NCBI RefSeq assembly: GCF_028736035.1
Contig: NZ_CP117866.1
Span: 10,705,001 to 10,769,000 of the forward strand
Direction: 5' to 3'
DNA from: Streptomyces sp. T12
Lineage (GTDB): Bacteria > Actinomycetota > Actinomycetes > Streptomycetales > Streptomycetaceae
Length of the DNA: 64,000 nucleotides
In this document: piece after piece, positions 46,569-55,697 of the stretch
Layout: each line of letters opens with the position of its first letter
Position numbering within the stretch: position 1 is the first letter of the stretch
Notes under the pieces: model-generated
The model's input: only the letters and a program-made list of their open reading frames with translations
Told to the model about the DNA's origin: nothing
Database searches by the model: none
Translations under genes and position numbers: made by a program

Positions 46569-47276
46569 CTACGGTCGATGAGCAGCCGAGTGCTTGCCGT
46601 CGCTCCGGTACGGGGTCGCGCAGTCGCGCAGCAGCTCCAGCATGAGGTCCACGACGAGCTCGGGTCGGACGACGAAGGGGGAGTGGCCCGTTGGCCACTC
46701 GCGAACCGATGTGCAACGTCGGGCCAACACGCGTTGCAGTTCGGGCTCTATCGCCCGGTCTCGCGCGCAGACGACGTACGTGGACGGCGTGTGCTTCCAG
46801 CTCTGACGCTCGGGAACGCCCCGCCCGCACCCTGGCGCCTGAACGCGCAGCAGGTCCACCGCCCAGGCGGCGCGATCCTCGGGGCAGTCGGCGTAGAAGA
46901 CGTCGGCGGCCAAATCGCGGCGGATGAAGGTGGAGTCGTCAGGTGCGGACTCGATGGCGTTTCGGAGCCGAGGAGTTGCACCGCCGGTGCTCGCCGCGCT
47001 CTCACCCGCGTCGAGCACGAAGGCCGCCACGTAGACGAGGTGTGCCGCGTTCTGAAGACCGGTGAGCACCGAACCGCCGTAGGAGTGTCCGAGGACGACG
47101 GGCGGCTCGTCCATTTCGTCGACGGCAGCCTGAACCACCGCCGTGTCCGCTCCAAGGGAGCCGCGGTGCAACTCGGGAACGACCACGTCAACGCCTGCGG
47201 CGTGCAGGCCTTCCACTACCAGGGCAAAGTGCTCGGCGCGGTGGTACAGACCGTGGACCAGTACTGCGCCGGCCAT
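46569..47276 (-). CDS. Alpha/beta hydrolase
   Basis: 235 residues. Oxyanion region AVLVHGLYHRAEHFALVVEGL, nucleophile elbow VLGHSYGGSVLTGL (Ser ~75), and the late catalytic His in WPTGHSPFVVRPELVVDLM. Related to the salicylate-esterase/AB_hydrolase_6-type enzymes. The region 46359-46568 between it and the adenylation gene shows nothing else. A palindrome lies 33 bp upstream of its start. The substrate is unknown; a peptide or ester of one of the neighbouring pathways is possible. Confidence 0.88.
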   Translation of the reverse strand: MAGAVLVHGLYHRAEHFALVVEGLHAAGVDVVVPELHRGSLGADTAVVQAAVDEMDEPPVVLGHSYGGSVLTGLQNAAHLVYVAAFVLDAGESAASTGGATPRLRNAIESAPDDSTFIRRDLAADVFYADCPEDRAAWAVDLLRVQAPGCGRGVPERQSWKHTPSTYVVCARDRAIEPELQRVLARRCTSVREWPTGHSPFVVRPELVVDLMLELLRDCATPYRSDGKHSAAHRP

Positions 47277-47598
47277 CGCAATCGCCTCCCCTGGTTACCC
47301 GCTGGAACGTGATCCTACAGATCACGGCGGCGGAGCGGCCCGGCGGAATCTCGTGGCCGCGACCAGTCCAGGCGACGGACGTTCGGATTGAGGTGGGCCT
47401 CAGTACGCCGCACCTCGTAGGAGGCATATCGGCCTGGCGTCGAAACAGCCGACTGCTACAGACTCGTAGGGACCTCCACGCTGACCACACAGCTCCAACA
47501 CCTGGAACAAGACCCCCAAGGACAACTCCTGATCGGCGGCCGGTGCAGGCACGAGATGGGGCTCACCGACTTCATTGGGGACGATATAGCCTGGGCAT
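47277..47598. other. Divergent intergenic region
   Basis: About 320 bp between the leftward hydrolase and the rightward C39-like peptidase. It contains the palindrome at 47309-47325 and a TATAGC -10-like box at 47585-47590. No gene is supported. Confidence 0.5.
47309..47325. promoter_or_regulatory. Palindromic operator candidate GTGATC-N5-GATCAC
   Basis: Perfect 6-bp inverted arms with a 5-bp spacer, 33 bp upstream of the alpha/beta hydrolase ATG. The length and symmetry fit a dimeric HTH repressor site (GntR- or TetR-like); the regulator is not identified. Confidence 0.45.
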
Positions 47599-48309
47599 GT
47601 GAATGAGGTGATCTTGGGGCGCGGTGACCTGTCAGACGCTGAGCACCGGCGTGATCGGTGCGGGCTCTGTCACACCGAGGGGGTGCCGCGGGCGGGGAGC
47701 GTCCATCAGCCCGTGCCCGCTGTCACTCAGTACCAGTCGCCGGACTTCATCGCAGCCATCGCGTACGAGGGGGCGGACCCGGCCGATGATCCCTTGTGGT
47801 GGCGGTCGGGAGCCGGCAGCCGGGAGGAGTACGGGTTCTGGTCGCGGCGGTCCTGCGGGATGGCCTGTCTGCAGATGGTGCTGACGCACCGTGGACAGCC
47901 GGTGCCGCCGTTGCAACACCTCATGCGCGACGGCATCGCTTGCGGCGCCTACCGGCCGAAGGAGGACGGGAGTGTTCTCGGCCTGCTGTACGCGCCGTTC
48001 CTGGAGTACGTGCGTGAGGTGCACCAGATCGACGGTGCCGTACATCCCGAGCTGTCCCTTCGGGAGCTGAGTGAGGAGCTGGACCGCGGCGGCATGGTGC
48101 TGGCCTCGGTGCACAAGGAGATCCGCCGGCCTTCGCTGCCCTCTCCGGGGCGGGGCGGGCACCTCGTTCTGGCCATTGGGCGGGACAGCCGAGGCGTCCA
48201 CTTTCGCAACCCGTCCGGCCACACCGAGGAAGCACGGTACGGGCTCCTGCCCGCCGAGGTGTTCGAGACGTTCTTCGGCCGGCGCGGTGTGACTCTTCGG
48301 GTCGCCTGA
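47599..48309 (+). CDS. C39-like cysteine peptidase-fold protein
   Basis: 236 residues. The papain-like C39 layout is visible: Cys in RRSCGMACLQMVLTHRGQ, His in GRGGHLVLAIGRD, and Asn/Asp in VHFRNPSGHTEEARYG. It has no ABC transporter domains and no signal peptide. The GTG at 47599 follows a TATAGC box by only ~9 bp, so a leaderless transcript is possible; an internal GTG at 47715 is the alternative. C39 enzymes cut leader peptides or act as acyltransferases (BtrH-like). It could mature one of the peptides encoded nearby; this is inference. Confidence 0.72.
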   Translation: MNEVILGRGDLSDAEHRRDRCGLCHTEGVPRAGSVHQPVPAVTQYQSPDFIAAIAYEGADPADDPLWWRSGAGSREEYGFWSRRSCGMACLQMVLTHRGQPVPPLQHLMRDGIACGAYRPKEDGSVLGLLYAPFLEYVREVHQIDGAVHPELSLRELSEELDRGGMVLASVHKEIRRPSLPSPGRGGHLVLAIGRDSRGVHFRNPSGHTEEARYGLLPAEVFETFFGRRGVTLRVA

Positions 48310-48363
48310 CCTGCGGCAGGCGCTCGAAGCTGGTGCTCAGGGCCTGTGCCTCCCACCGAGCTC

Positions 48364-49662
48364 TCAGGCCGTGGCCTCGTCCACGGCTCGGGTCCGCATC
48401 GCCCAGCCGATCAGCAGCGGTGTCAGTAGCCCGGAAAGGACGAAGAGACCCGCGGCGACCAGCCAGCCGGTGAGCGCGCCGGAGGTGACCACGGTGGTGA
48501 CCAGGACCGGCCCAGCCATCTGGCTCGCGGCCATGCCCGTCGAGAAGAGCCCCTGGTACTGCCCCTGGGCGTGATCCGGAGCCAGGCCGAAGCCAGCCGC
48601 CCAGGAACCGGTGGTGTGGCAGATCTCGCCGACCACGTGCACACACCCGGCCGCGACCAGGAGGGCGACCGTCAGCACACCGGTGGTCGCTGCGGACACG
48701 CCGAGCAACAGACAGGCGCAGGCGACGAGGGCGCCCGCCACGGCACAGATGGGACCGGCCTGCCGAAGCCCTCCCCATCGCCGTCCCACCGGAACCTGGA
48801 AAATAAAGACGAAGAGCGTATTCAGCAGGAACAGGACAGAGACCAGTTGGCGTGGAGCGTCCGTGTGCTCGGACACCCACAGGGGGATACCGACTTCGAG
48901 CACCGCGTAGTGGAGCTGAAGGATCGAGGTCACCACGACGACCGAGGCGAAAGGTCCGTCGCGCAGGGCGAGCCAGGGGCTGACGGGCGTCGTGTGCTCG
49001 GCCGGTGCAACCGCAGGCACGCCGTACATCGCGGCGGCGGCTCCCACGAAACACAAGGCACCGAAGCAGAACAGCACCTCGTACACCGTGCGTCCCGAGG
49101 ACGCCAGACCCACGCTGGCCAGAGCCGCGCCGATCGCGAATCCAACGTTGGTGACGGATCTCAGATAGGCGCGGGAGACGACGCGTTCCTCGGGGGGCAT
49201 CGCCCTGGCGATCAGGGCGGAGCGCACCGCTGATGCCCCCTGGTTCGCGATCGCCAGCAGGCCGGTCACGGCGACGAACACGCCGAAGGAGTGTACGAAG
49301 CCGTGCAGGAAGACCGCGACTCCCTGGCAGACCAGAAGGCATGCCAGCAGGCCTCGAGGGCCCACGCGGTCGGACAGGCGACCGAAGGGGACCCCGACCA
49401 GGAGACTGACCAGCCCGGAGACCGTCAGCCCGAGTCCCAGACGTTCCACAGAGATTCCGACGACCCGCGTGAAGTAGATCGTCGTCAGCGTGACCACGAG
49501 CCCCGTTCCCACCGTGTGCAGGAGCGTGGTCACGGCAAGCGGGCGCGACGTCCGGGTGGGCGGTAGGACCAGTTGCCTCCCGACCCGGACGACCTTGCTG
49601 CGAATATCCGAGCGTGGCCGTGCTCTTACGGGTCGTTCGGCGACCGGGACGCCCCTACTCAC
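48364..49662 (-). CDS. MFS transporter
   Basis: 432 residues, GTG overlapping the ATP-grasp gene stop (GTGA). Twelve hydrophobic segments are apparent, starting VTTLLHTVGTGLVVTLTTIYF. The cytoplasmic loop motif GVPFGRLSDRVGPRGLLA between TM2 and TM3 is the MFS signature. The SET/drug-efflux type and its position as the last gene of the ATP-grasp operon suggest export of that pathway's peptide. Confidence 0.92.
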   Translation of the reverse strand: MSRGVPVAERPVRARPRSDIRSKVVRVGRQLVLPPTRTSRPLAVTTLLHTVGTGLVVTLTTIYFTRVVGISVERLGLGLTVSGLVSLLVGVPFGRLSDRVGPRGLLACLLVCQGVAVFLHGFVHSFGVFVAVTGLLAIANQGASAVRSALIARAMPPEERVVSRAYLRSVTNVGFAIGAALASVGLASSGRTVYEVLFCFGALCFVGAAAAMYGVPAVAPAEHTTPVSPWLALRDGPFASVVVVTSILQLHYAVLEVGIPLWVSEHTDAPRQLVSVLFLLNTLFVFIFQVPVGRRWGGLRQAGPICAVAGALVACACLLLGVSAATTGVLTVALLVAAGCVHVVGEICHTTGSWAAGFGLAPDHAQGQYQGLFSTGMAASQMAGPVLVTTVVTSGALTGWLVAAGLFVLSGLLTPLLIGWAMRTRAVDEATA

Positions 49663-50957
49663 CGGGATTCCCGCGCGCTTCGCTCGTGGACGAAAGCGAA
49701 GCAGTCGTCGGAGTTGAGCGCCTCGTGCGTCGCGAGGAGGTCGTCGATGGTTTCGGCGACGGCGAAGACGCGGGCCAGGTTCGCCGACGTGCCGCGGCGC
49801 CAGTCGGTGGGGCTTCCGGCCTGACAGAGGACGTCTGCGCTCACCACACCGGGCAGGGACAGCAGGTGAGCCGCCTCCGGCGCGCGGGCGACATGCGTCG
49901 CCGTGTGGGGAGGTTGGGGGGTGAGGAACGCGGCGTGACGGCGGTGCCGCGGGGCGGCGAGGGAGGCTCTGCCCACGGCTACGGCCGCCAGGTCGGCCAC
50001 GACGTCGTAGTCGGCCGAGTAGTGCAGCAGCTCGGTCACGCCGCCGCCGATACGGCCATTGACCTCGATGACGCGCGGACCGTCGGGTGTCAGCTTGAAC
50101 TCCGTGTGGACGGCCGTGTTGTCGAGGTCGAGGGCACGGATGGCGGCCGTGCTGATCTCACGCAGTTCCTCCTGCAGGGGGGCGGGCAGGCTCGATGGTG
50201 AGATGTCACCGGTTTCCCGGAACTCCCGTTCCAGCGGGAGCTTGTCCGTGACGGTCAGATGGTGGACCCGTCCATCGCATACGACGGACTCGACACTTAC
50301 TTGGTCGCCGAAGCGCTCGTCGCCGTGTTGGTTCTGTCCGAACAGCCGTGCCTCCAGGATGAAGGACATCTGTCCGCTGCCGCGGGGGTCGGGGAGGTAG
50401 GCGCGTTCGGCGGTCCGCCAGAGGGTAGCGAGATCGGTGGCCTGGTCGACGGGGTACGTCGCGGCGCTGCCCACCCCCACCACCGGCTTGAGGACCGCCG
50501 GCAGACCAACGTGCTCGGCGGCCTCGCGGAGTTCCTCCAGGGTGCCGACACAGCGGAACGCCGGCATGGGGATTCCCGCGGCGGCCATCAGCGTGCGCTG
50601 GCTGTGCTTGCTGCGGAGTCTTTCGGCGGCGTGGACCGGTGCGCCGGGAAGGCCCGTTTTCGAGGCCGCCGCATGGCAGTCCGCGGCGACGAGTTCGCTG
50701 AAGGCCAGGATCCCGTCGGGTTTCCAGTCGGTGGCCTGTTCGAGGAGGAACGGGCCCCATGGGGTGTCCGGGTCGACTGCGACGCTTTCGCCGTGTTGGC
50801 CAAAGCTCTCCGCCAGGGCAGCGTCGGACATGGGATCGCCGCTGGGGCGCCAGAGGACCCGCAGCTGGTACGTTCCGCTCAGCCGGGGCAGGTACCAGGA
50901 CGGGTGGGGACCACCGGGGCCATGGACGAAGAGAAGCCTTTCCGGCCGCTCAGTCAT
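49659..50957 (-). CDS. ATP-grasp ligase (L-amino-acid ligase type)
   Basis: 432 residues. ATP-grasp features: HSQRTLMAAAGIPMPAFRCVGTLEELREAAEHVGLPAVLKPVVGVGSAATYPV (central lysine and glycine loop), SVESVVCDGRVHHLTVTDKLPL, and the metal-binding VHTEFKLTPDGPRVIEVNGRIGGGVTELLHYS near the C-terminus. The layout matches carboxylate-amine ligases such as BacD/RizA-type dipeptide synthetases. It follows the PLP-enzyme gene by about 50 bp and overlaps the MFS gene. Confidence 0.9.
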   Translation of the reverse strand: MTERPERLLFVHGPGGPHPSWYLPRLSGTYQLRVLWRPSGDPMSDAALAESFGQHGESVAVDPDTPWGPFLLEQATDWKPDGILAFSELVAADCHAAASKTGLPGAPVHAAERLRSKHSQRTLMAAAGIPMPAFRCVGTLEELREAAEHVGLPAVLKPVVGVGSAATYPVDQATDLATLWRTAERAYLPDPRGSGQMSFILEARLFGQNQHGDERFGDQVSVESVVCDGRVHHLTVTDKLPLEREFRETGDISPSSLPAPLQEELREISTAAIRALDLDNTAVHTEFKLTPDGPRVIEVNGRIGGGVTELLHYSADYDVVADLAAVAVGRASLAAPRHRRHAAFLTPQPPHTATHVARAPEAAHLLSLPGVVSADVLCQAGSPTDWRRGTSANLARVFAVAETIDDLLATHEALNSDDCFAFVHERSARESR

Positions 50958-51006
50958 CTTCGATCTCTCTCAGTCTTGACGACACGTTGGTTGTTTGCGG
51001 GGACTG

Positions 51007-52023
51007 TCAGGAGGCCAAGGCACCGAGGTCGTCAGAGCGGCTTCCGAGATCCGCGAGCGTGCGGAAGTTGCTCCAGTCGACGTTGCCTCCGGACAGCACC
51101 ACGCCGGCTCGCTTCACGCCGCGCAGATGCCGGCCGGAAGTCACTGCCGCCATGGCACAGGCCCCGCTGGGCTCTGGCACCACCTTGAGGTGGGTGAAGG
51201 CCAGCCGCATCGCTTCCGCGATCTCGCTGTCGCTGACCAGTACGACGTCGTCCAGGAGCCGGGTGTTGACCGCGAGGGCTCGGGAGCTCGGCGTCTGATG
51301 GCGCAGTCCGTCCGCGACGGTGGAGACCTGCGTGATGGTCGACCGCTCGCCCCGGCGCCAGGAGACGTAGGTGTCGTTGGCACCCTCGGGCTCGACTCCG
51401 ATCACGCGGATGCTTGGATTGCGTGCCTTGGCGATGGTGGCGCAGCCGGCAGCGAGGCCCCCGCCTCCGAGCGGCACGAACAGGGTGTCCAGCTCGGGGT
51501 CGTCCTCCAGCATCTCCAGCGCCACCGTGCCGTTGCCCGCCATGACGGAGTAGGCGTCAGACGAAGGAACGACGTGGGCGCCGGTCTCCTCGGCGATCTC
51601 CGCGACGATCTTGTCCCGCTCGTCCGTTTCCCGGTGGTAGCGGACGATGTCCGCTCCGTCGGCCGTGATGGCAGCGATCTTGGTCTGCGGGCAGTCCTCC
51701 GGTACCACGACCGTGGCGTGGATGCCCAGGAGCCGGGCCGTCAGCGCCAACGCCTGGGCGTGGTTTCCGGAGGAGGCGCCGACGACTCCCCGGGCGCGGG
51801 ACGAAGGGGACAACCCCATTACGTGGTTGTACGCCCCTCTGAACTTGAACGCGTTGGTGTGCTGGAACAGCTCGGCCTTGAACTTCCCGGTGACGCCGGT
51901 CAGGCGGTCGATGGCGCGGGAGGAGAGCATCGGGGTCCGGACGGCGACACCAGCGAGCAACTGAGCCGCTTGCGTGACGTGGTGCTCTGTGAGTGGCGTT
52001 GCCGAATCGCTTCCTTCGTTCAT
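51007..52023 (-). CDS. Threonine dehydratase/serine racemase-family PLP enzyme
   Basis: 338 residues, fold-type II. PLP lysine in FKAELFQHTNAFKFRGAYNH (~residue 60), substrate loop ASSGNHAQALALTARLLG, phosphate loop PLGGGGLAAG, and the C-terminal VVLSGGN. No regulatory ACT domain is present, so this is the biodegradative/serine-racemase size class. It may supply a D-amino acid, 2-oxobutyrate-derived unit or dehydroamino acid for the ligases. It overlaps the D-Ala-D-Ala ligase-like gene by 4 bp. Confidence 0.88.
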   Translation of the reverse strand: MNEGSDSATPLTEHHVTQAAQLLAGVAVRTPMLSSRAIDRLTGVTGKFKAELFQHTNAFKFRGAYNHVMGLSPSSRARGVVGASSGNHAQALALTARLLGIHATVVVPEDCPQTKIAAITADGADIVRYHRETDERDKIVAEIAEETGAHVVPSSDAYSVMAGNGTVALEMLEDDPELDTLFVPLGGGGLAAGCATIAKARNPSIRVIGVEPEGANDTYVSWRRGERSTITQVSTVADGLRHQTPSSRALAVNTRLLDDVVLVSDSEIAEAMRLAFTHLKVVPEPSGACAMAAVTSGRHLRGVKRAGVVLSGGNVDWSNFRTLADLGSRSDDLGALAS

Positions 52024-53015
52024 GCCACGTATCCCTCGCGTGCAGCGGCGGACTCGAGGATGAGCCGCACGAGGCTGTCGTAGTCGATCCCCTGAGCCTG
52101 GGCCATCGTCGCGAGGTTTCCGGTACGGGAAAGACCGGGGAGGGTGTTGACCTCCAGGAAGTACTCCATGCCGTTCTCATCCACGATGAAATCTGTGCGG
52201 GAGTACCCGATGCAGTTCAGTACCTTGTGGACCATGACAGCGATGTCAGCGAGCCGGGCGCGGGTGTCCTCGTCCAGGGAGGCCGGGCACTCGTAGCTGT
52301 GCAGGGCCGGGTCGCGTTTGGTCTCGTAGTCGTAGAACTCGCCCGCGGTTTTGGCCTCCAGAGGCGGAAGGGCCTGGGGACCGGCGGGGCCGTCCAGAAC
52401 GCCCACCGTGATCGAGCGGCCGGGGCAGTAGCGCTCTGCGAAGAATCGCTGGCCGCTGCGGCCGGCCGACTCGATCAGATCGCACAGCTCAGCGACGTCG
52501 GACGCGATGGACATGCCCACGCTGCCCCCCTCGGATACCGGCTTGATCATGACCGGCAGGCCCACGGTGTCGGCGACTTCCTTGGCCAGGGCATCGGACG
52601 AGTCAGTCGGACCGAATTCGGCGTGGCCGAGAACGGGTACGCCGTGAGCCCCCACGAACGACTTGAGAGCGGTCTTGTTCATGCCCAGCGCACTGGCCAT
52701 GACGCCCGACCCGGTATAGGGGATGCCTAGCATTTCGAGCAGGCCCTGCAGCTTGCCGTCCTCGGCGTATTGGCCGGCGATCGCCAGGAAGGCGATGTCG
52801 ACCTCTCGTACCTGCTCGACGAAATCCGGAGCCGCCGAGTCGATAAGCTGGGTCCGATACCCCTGAGTGGTGAGGGATTCGTAGACGGTGCGGCCTGAGA
52901 GCAGCGAACGGTCGCGCTCCTGGGAGACTCCTCCAGTGATGACGCCGATCAACACCTCGCGGGAGACGTCCTGCGGGCGGGGTGTGTCCTCGTGCATTTT
53001 TGGTGACTCGCTCAT
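52020..53015 (-). CDS. D-alanine-D-alanine-ligase-family ATP-grasp enzyme
   Basis: 331 residues from the ATG at 53015 (weak ribosome site; 52997 is an alternative). Ddl hallmarks: VLIGVITGGVSQERDRSLLSG (N-terminal GGxSxE), FLAIAGQYAEDGKLQGLLEMLGIPYTGSGVMASALGMNK, VMIKPVSEGGSVGMSI, and the C-terminal SRTDFIVDENGMEYFLEVNTLPGLS. In the first-substrate region AIAGQYAEDG replaces the usual LHGxxGEDG, so the substrate may differ from D-Ala. It is more likely a pathway-specific peptide ligase than the housekeeping Ddl. Confidence 0.88.
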   Translation of the reverse strand: MSESPKMHEDTPRPQDVSREVLIGVITGGVSQERDRSLLSGRTVYESLTTQGYRTQLIDSAAPDFVEQVREVDIAFLAIAGQYAEDGKLQGLLEMLGIPYTGSGVMASALGMNKTALKSFVGAHGVPVLGHAEFGPTDSSDALAKEVADTVGLPVMIKPVSEGGSVGMSIASDVAELCDLIESAGRSGQRFFAERYCPGRSITVGVLDGPAGPQALPPLEAKTAGEFYDYETKRDPALHSYECPASLDEDTRARLADIAVMVHKVLNCIGYSRTDFIVDENGMEYFLEVNTLPGLSRTGNLATMAQAQGIDYDSLVRLILESAAAREGYVA

Positions 53016-53053
53016 TTCGATGGGATCAACTGAATTCTGCGTGCGGATGGCCG

Positions 53054-54334
53054 CTATTTCCTTGCCGTCACCGAGGCATCGAATGCATCGAATGCCTGGT
53101 CCACTTCCTCGGCGAAGACCTTTCCGCGGGGATACGGGACTTCTTCGAATCCCCGGGTGCGGATCTGGATCTGTGAGGCGTGGAGAGTGGCGCGCGCCAT
53201 GGCATCGTCGGCGCTTGCTCCCGTGGCGATGACGTGGCCGGCGTAGTCTCCCGACCACCGGAGTCCCCGCGAGACGCCGCCGGGGCTCGCGTAGATTTCG
53301 ACCTCTGCCACGTCCGGCACGGCCATAACCGAAGAGACGCCGCTGATGTCCTGAATCTCACCGGGTTCGGCGATCAGGAACCGAATGGCGGCGGCTTTTG
53401 TCGCCGACGGAACGTCAGGGAGGCGGGAAGCGTCATCCGCGGCGAGCTCAAAGGCCAGCCGCTCCATGTCGATTCCGTAGACCAGACGCACGAGCTCGTT
53501 GATGTGCCCACCTGCCCGGCGGCTGTGCGATTCGACCAGTTCGGGGCCGTGCGCCGTCAAGATGACCTCCGTGTGCGAAGGGCCCCACGTCAGGCCCGCT
53601 ACGTCGAGAACGGCGCGGACCAGCCTGGCGGCTTCGTCGAACTGCCGCTCGGTGAGTGGGGCGGGCACGGCGTGTCCCAGCTCCACGGAGCCGGAGGAGA
53701 GCTCCTTGGTTGTCGCGGCGAGAGGGATGTGCGTGCCGTTGACCGAGAAGAACTCGAGGGACACCTCCGTACCTTCGATGATCTCCTCGGCCAGCATCTC
53801 CGACAGGCCGATCGACGATGCCCATTTCCAGGCTGCTGCGGCATCCTCGGCGCCATGGACGAAGTGGATTCCGACACTGCCGTCACCGCTTCTCGGCTTC
53901 ACCACCGCACCGCCGTGCCGCTCGGCGAAGTCTTGAATGTCCTGCTCGTTCGTGACGATCTGCGCTGCAATCGTCCGTACACCGTGCTCGCGCAGCAGAC
54001 TGCGCAGCCGATACTTGTCGCGCAATGCCTGCACCGTGTCGAATGAGTTTCCAGGAATGCCGAAGTGCGTACTTAGATGGCCAGAGAGCATCTGAAGCGG
54101 TTCCGAATGACAGATTATTCTATCGAACGGTGCTCTGGCCTGCAGACGCTCCACCAATTGCGCAACATCGGTAGTGCTACTGACGTCGACCTCGTGTATC
54201 TCGGTACAGAATCGCGCGGCGGCCGGATCCAGGTCGAGTGCGGCCCGGACATTGACGACATCCAGATTCAGTCCGGCCACCTTCTTGATGAGTCGGCTGG
54301 TTCCCCCCAGGAGGAGAATCCGTCGTCGCACCAT
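53054..54334 (-). CDS. ATP-grasp ligase, first gene of the operon
   Basis: 426 residues, started at the ATG 54334 with GAGAGGTG upstream (an in-frame ATG at 54358 lacks a site). ATP-grasp features: LRDKYRLRSLLREHGVRTIAAQIV, GGAVVKPRSGDGSVGIHFV, EIIEGTEVSLEFFSVNGTH, and the C-terminal EVILTAHGPELVESHSRRAGGHINELVRLVYG. This is the carbamoyl-phosphate-synthetase-like/biotin-carboxylase-like ATP-grasp of amino-acid ligases. It lies 38 bp upstream of the Ddl-like gene. Confidence 0.9.
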   Translation of the reverse strand: MVRRRILLLGGTSRLIKKVAGLNLDVVNVRAALDLDPAAARFCTEIHEVDVSSTTDVAQLVERLQARAPFDRIICHSEPLQMLSGHLSTHFGIPGNSFDTVQALRDKYRLRSLLREHGVRTIAAQIVTNEQDIQDFAERHGGAVVKPRSGDGSVGIHFVHGAEDAAAAWKWASSIGLSEMLAEEIIEGTEVSLEFFSVNGTHIPLAATTKELSSGSVELGHAVPAPLTERQFDEAARLVRAVLDVAGLTWGPSHTEVILTAHGPELVESHSRRAGGHINELVRLVYGIDMERLAFELAADDASRLPDVPSATKAAAIRFLIAEPGEIQDISGVSSVMAVPDVAEVEIYASPGGVSRGLRWSGDYAGHVIATGASADDAMARATLHASQIQIRTRGFEEVPYPRGKVFAEEVDQAFDAFDASVTARK

Positions 54335-54360
54335 TGGGTCTGCACCTCTCACGGACATAT

Positions 54361-54416
54361 TCGAAATCGCTGAATCGAAATCGTTTCACAGTTAACGAGA
54401 TCATCTAGATCATCTA
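54361..54416. promoter_or_regulatory. Direct repeats upstream of the ATP-grasp operon
   Basis: TCGAAATCG occurs at 54361 and 54375, and GATCATCTA is repeated in perfect tandem at 54399-54416. All lie within ~80 bp of the first gene start in an AT-rich stretch, so they probably belong to its promoter or operator. The rest of the 54335-55226 gap contains only the IS256 scrap. Confidence 0.4.
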
Positions 54417-54946
54417 GCCGGGTTTCGATGAGATGTGTCAACGATCGGTTTCCGGTCAGAGTCATCCATGTAACAGGATGGAACTTTTCTTGAAAATGTG
54501 CACAAAATGGACAGCGCATACATGGGGCAAAGCGCCCGCGGTGCCTGCTTTCGGATGCGGCCGGGAGTCCTGCGGTGTTCCGCCGATTGCCGCATGGCCG
54601 ATTTCCTACGCGCAACTTTGGGGATGTCTTTACTGACGTGTGTGTTGATCGCCACATGATTTTCATGCAGGCGAGTCGCCCTTGACGTCGCGAGTTTGTG
54701 GACTGCCTCCATCGGCAGCGGTCTGTTGCTGGTCGGCTCGGCCATGGGCCTGCATGTCCTCGGCCAGTCGACGACGGGCCGTCGGGTGACGTCGCGGCCC
54801 GTCGGGTTCCATGCGCCCTGGGGTGGTGAAGACCGCCCCCGCATTCGGCGCCGGCATCAGCGGACGGCTGCACCCCGGCACAGCCGCAGGCTGGTGTTGC
54901 TCTCCATGACCGTGACCAGCAGCAGCCGAGGCGGTCGGTCGCAGCA

Positions 54947-55057
54947 GTGGCGTCGGTTGCGCCAGGTCGTGCGCTTGCCGGAGCGCTCGCCCGGGGCGGC
55001 ACCGATCACGTCGGTGCCCTCGGCCTCGATGAGCCCCTGCAGGATGCGCAAGGCCAT
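54947..55057 (-). pseudogene. IS256-family transposase fragment
   Basis: A 37-codon stretch reads ALRILQGLIEAEGTDVIGAA, then PGERSGKRTTWRNRRHC, which matches the N-terminal zone of IS256 transposases (LMEAEVTEHIGAxxGERxxxRTTYRNG). No DDE catalytic part and no terminal inverted repeats remain. The fragment marks an old insertion between the peptide-ligase operon and the next genes. Confidence 0.6.
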
Positions 55058-55226
55058 ATCTCACGGCTGGTGCCGGATGGAAGTCGGATCCGACGTGGCG
55101 CTCCGAGTGGCTGTCCGCTCTCACTCCAGTGGCTGGTCAGGGCTGCGGCGGATCAAAATGCAGGTGCGTATGAGCCGGTTCGCACTCGTATACTCGTGCG
55201 GGCTCACGGAGGGGGAGGGGGAGACA

Positions 55227-55697
55227 GTGAAGCTTGCTGAGGCACTGGCAGAACGTGCGGAGGCGACGCGCCGTGTAGAACAGCTGCGAGCGCGTGTCGT
55301 CAGCAGTGCGCGGTACCAGGAAGGGGAGACGCCCGCCGAGGATGCAGCTCAGCTGTTGGCTGAGGCCGGTGAGGTGCTGGACGCTCTGGAAACGTTGATC
55401 CGGCGGATCAATCGGACCAATGCCACCGTGGAGATGGGTCCGAACGGCACGCTCACCGATGCCCTCGCACGCCGGGATGTCCTGCGGTTGCGTCACTCTG
55501 TGGTCACCGCGGCGGCGGACGCGGCGGCGGGTCAGGGTGAGCGGGGATACGGCCGGCAGCTCCGGTCCGAGCTGATGATGCTTTCCGCGCTTCCGGTCGC
55601 GGAACTGCGCGGTCAGGCGGATGCCCTCGCCCGGGAGATCCGCGAGGTCGATGTGCGGATCCAGCGTACGAACTGGGAGGTCGATTTGCTGGACTGA
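55227..55697 (+). CDS. DIP1984-family protein
   Basis: 156 residues from the GTG after GGGGGAGGGGGAGACA; the longer open frame upstream runs through the transposase scrap and is not credible. Sequence KLAEALAERAEATRRVEQLRARVVSSARYQEGETP followed by LIRRINRTNATVEMG and a C-terminal LRGQADALAREIREVDVRIQRTNWEVDLLD is the DIP1984 family. It is a helical, probably coiled-coil protein of unknown function, often found near toxin-antitoxin or phage-type genes. Confidence 0.9.
   Translation: MKLAEALAERAEATRRVEQLRARVVSSARYQEGETPAEDAAQLLAEAGEVLDALETLIRRINRTNATVEMGPNGTLTDALARRDVLRLRHSVVTAAADAAAGQGERGYGRQLRSELMMLSALPVAELRGQADALAREIREVDVRIQRTNWEVDLLD

Noticed and set aside
54433..54844. Several overlapping ORFs of 60-140 codons upstream of the ATP-grasp operon
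   Set aside because: No ribosome sites or motifs; composition is AT-rich promoter DNA followed by transposase remnant.
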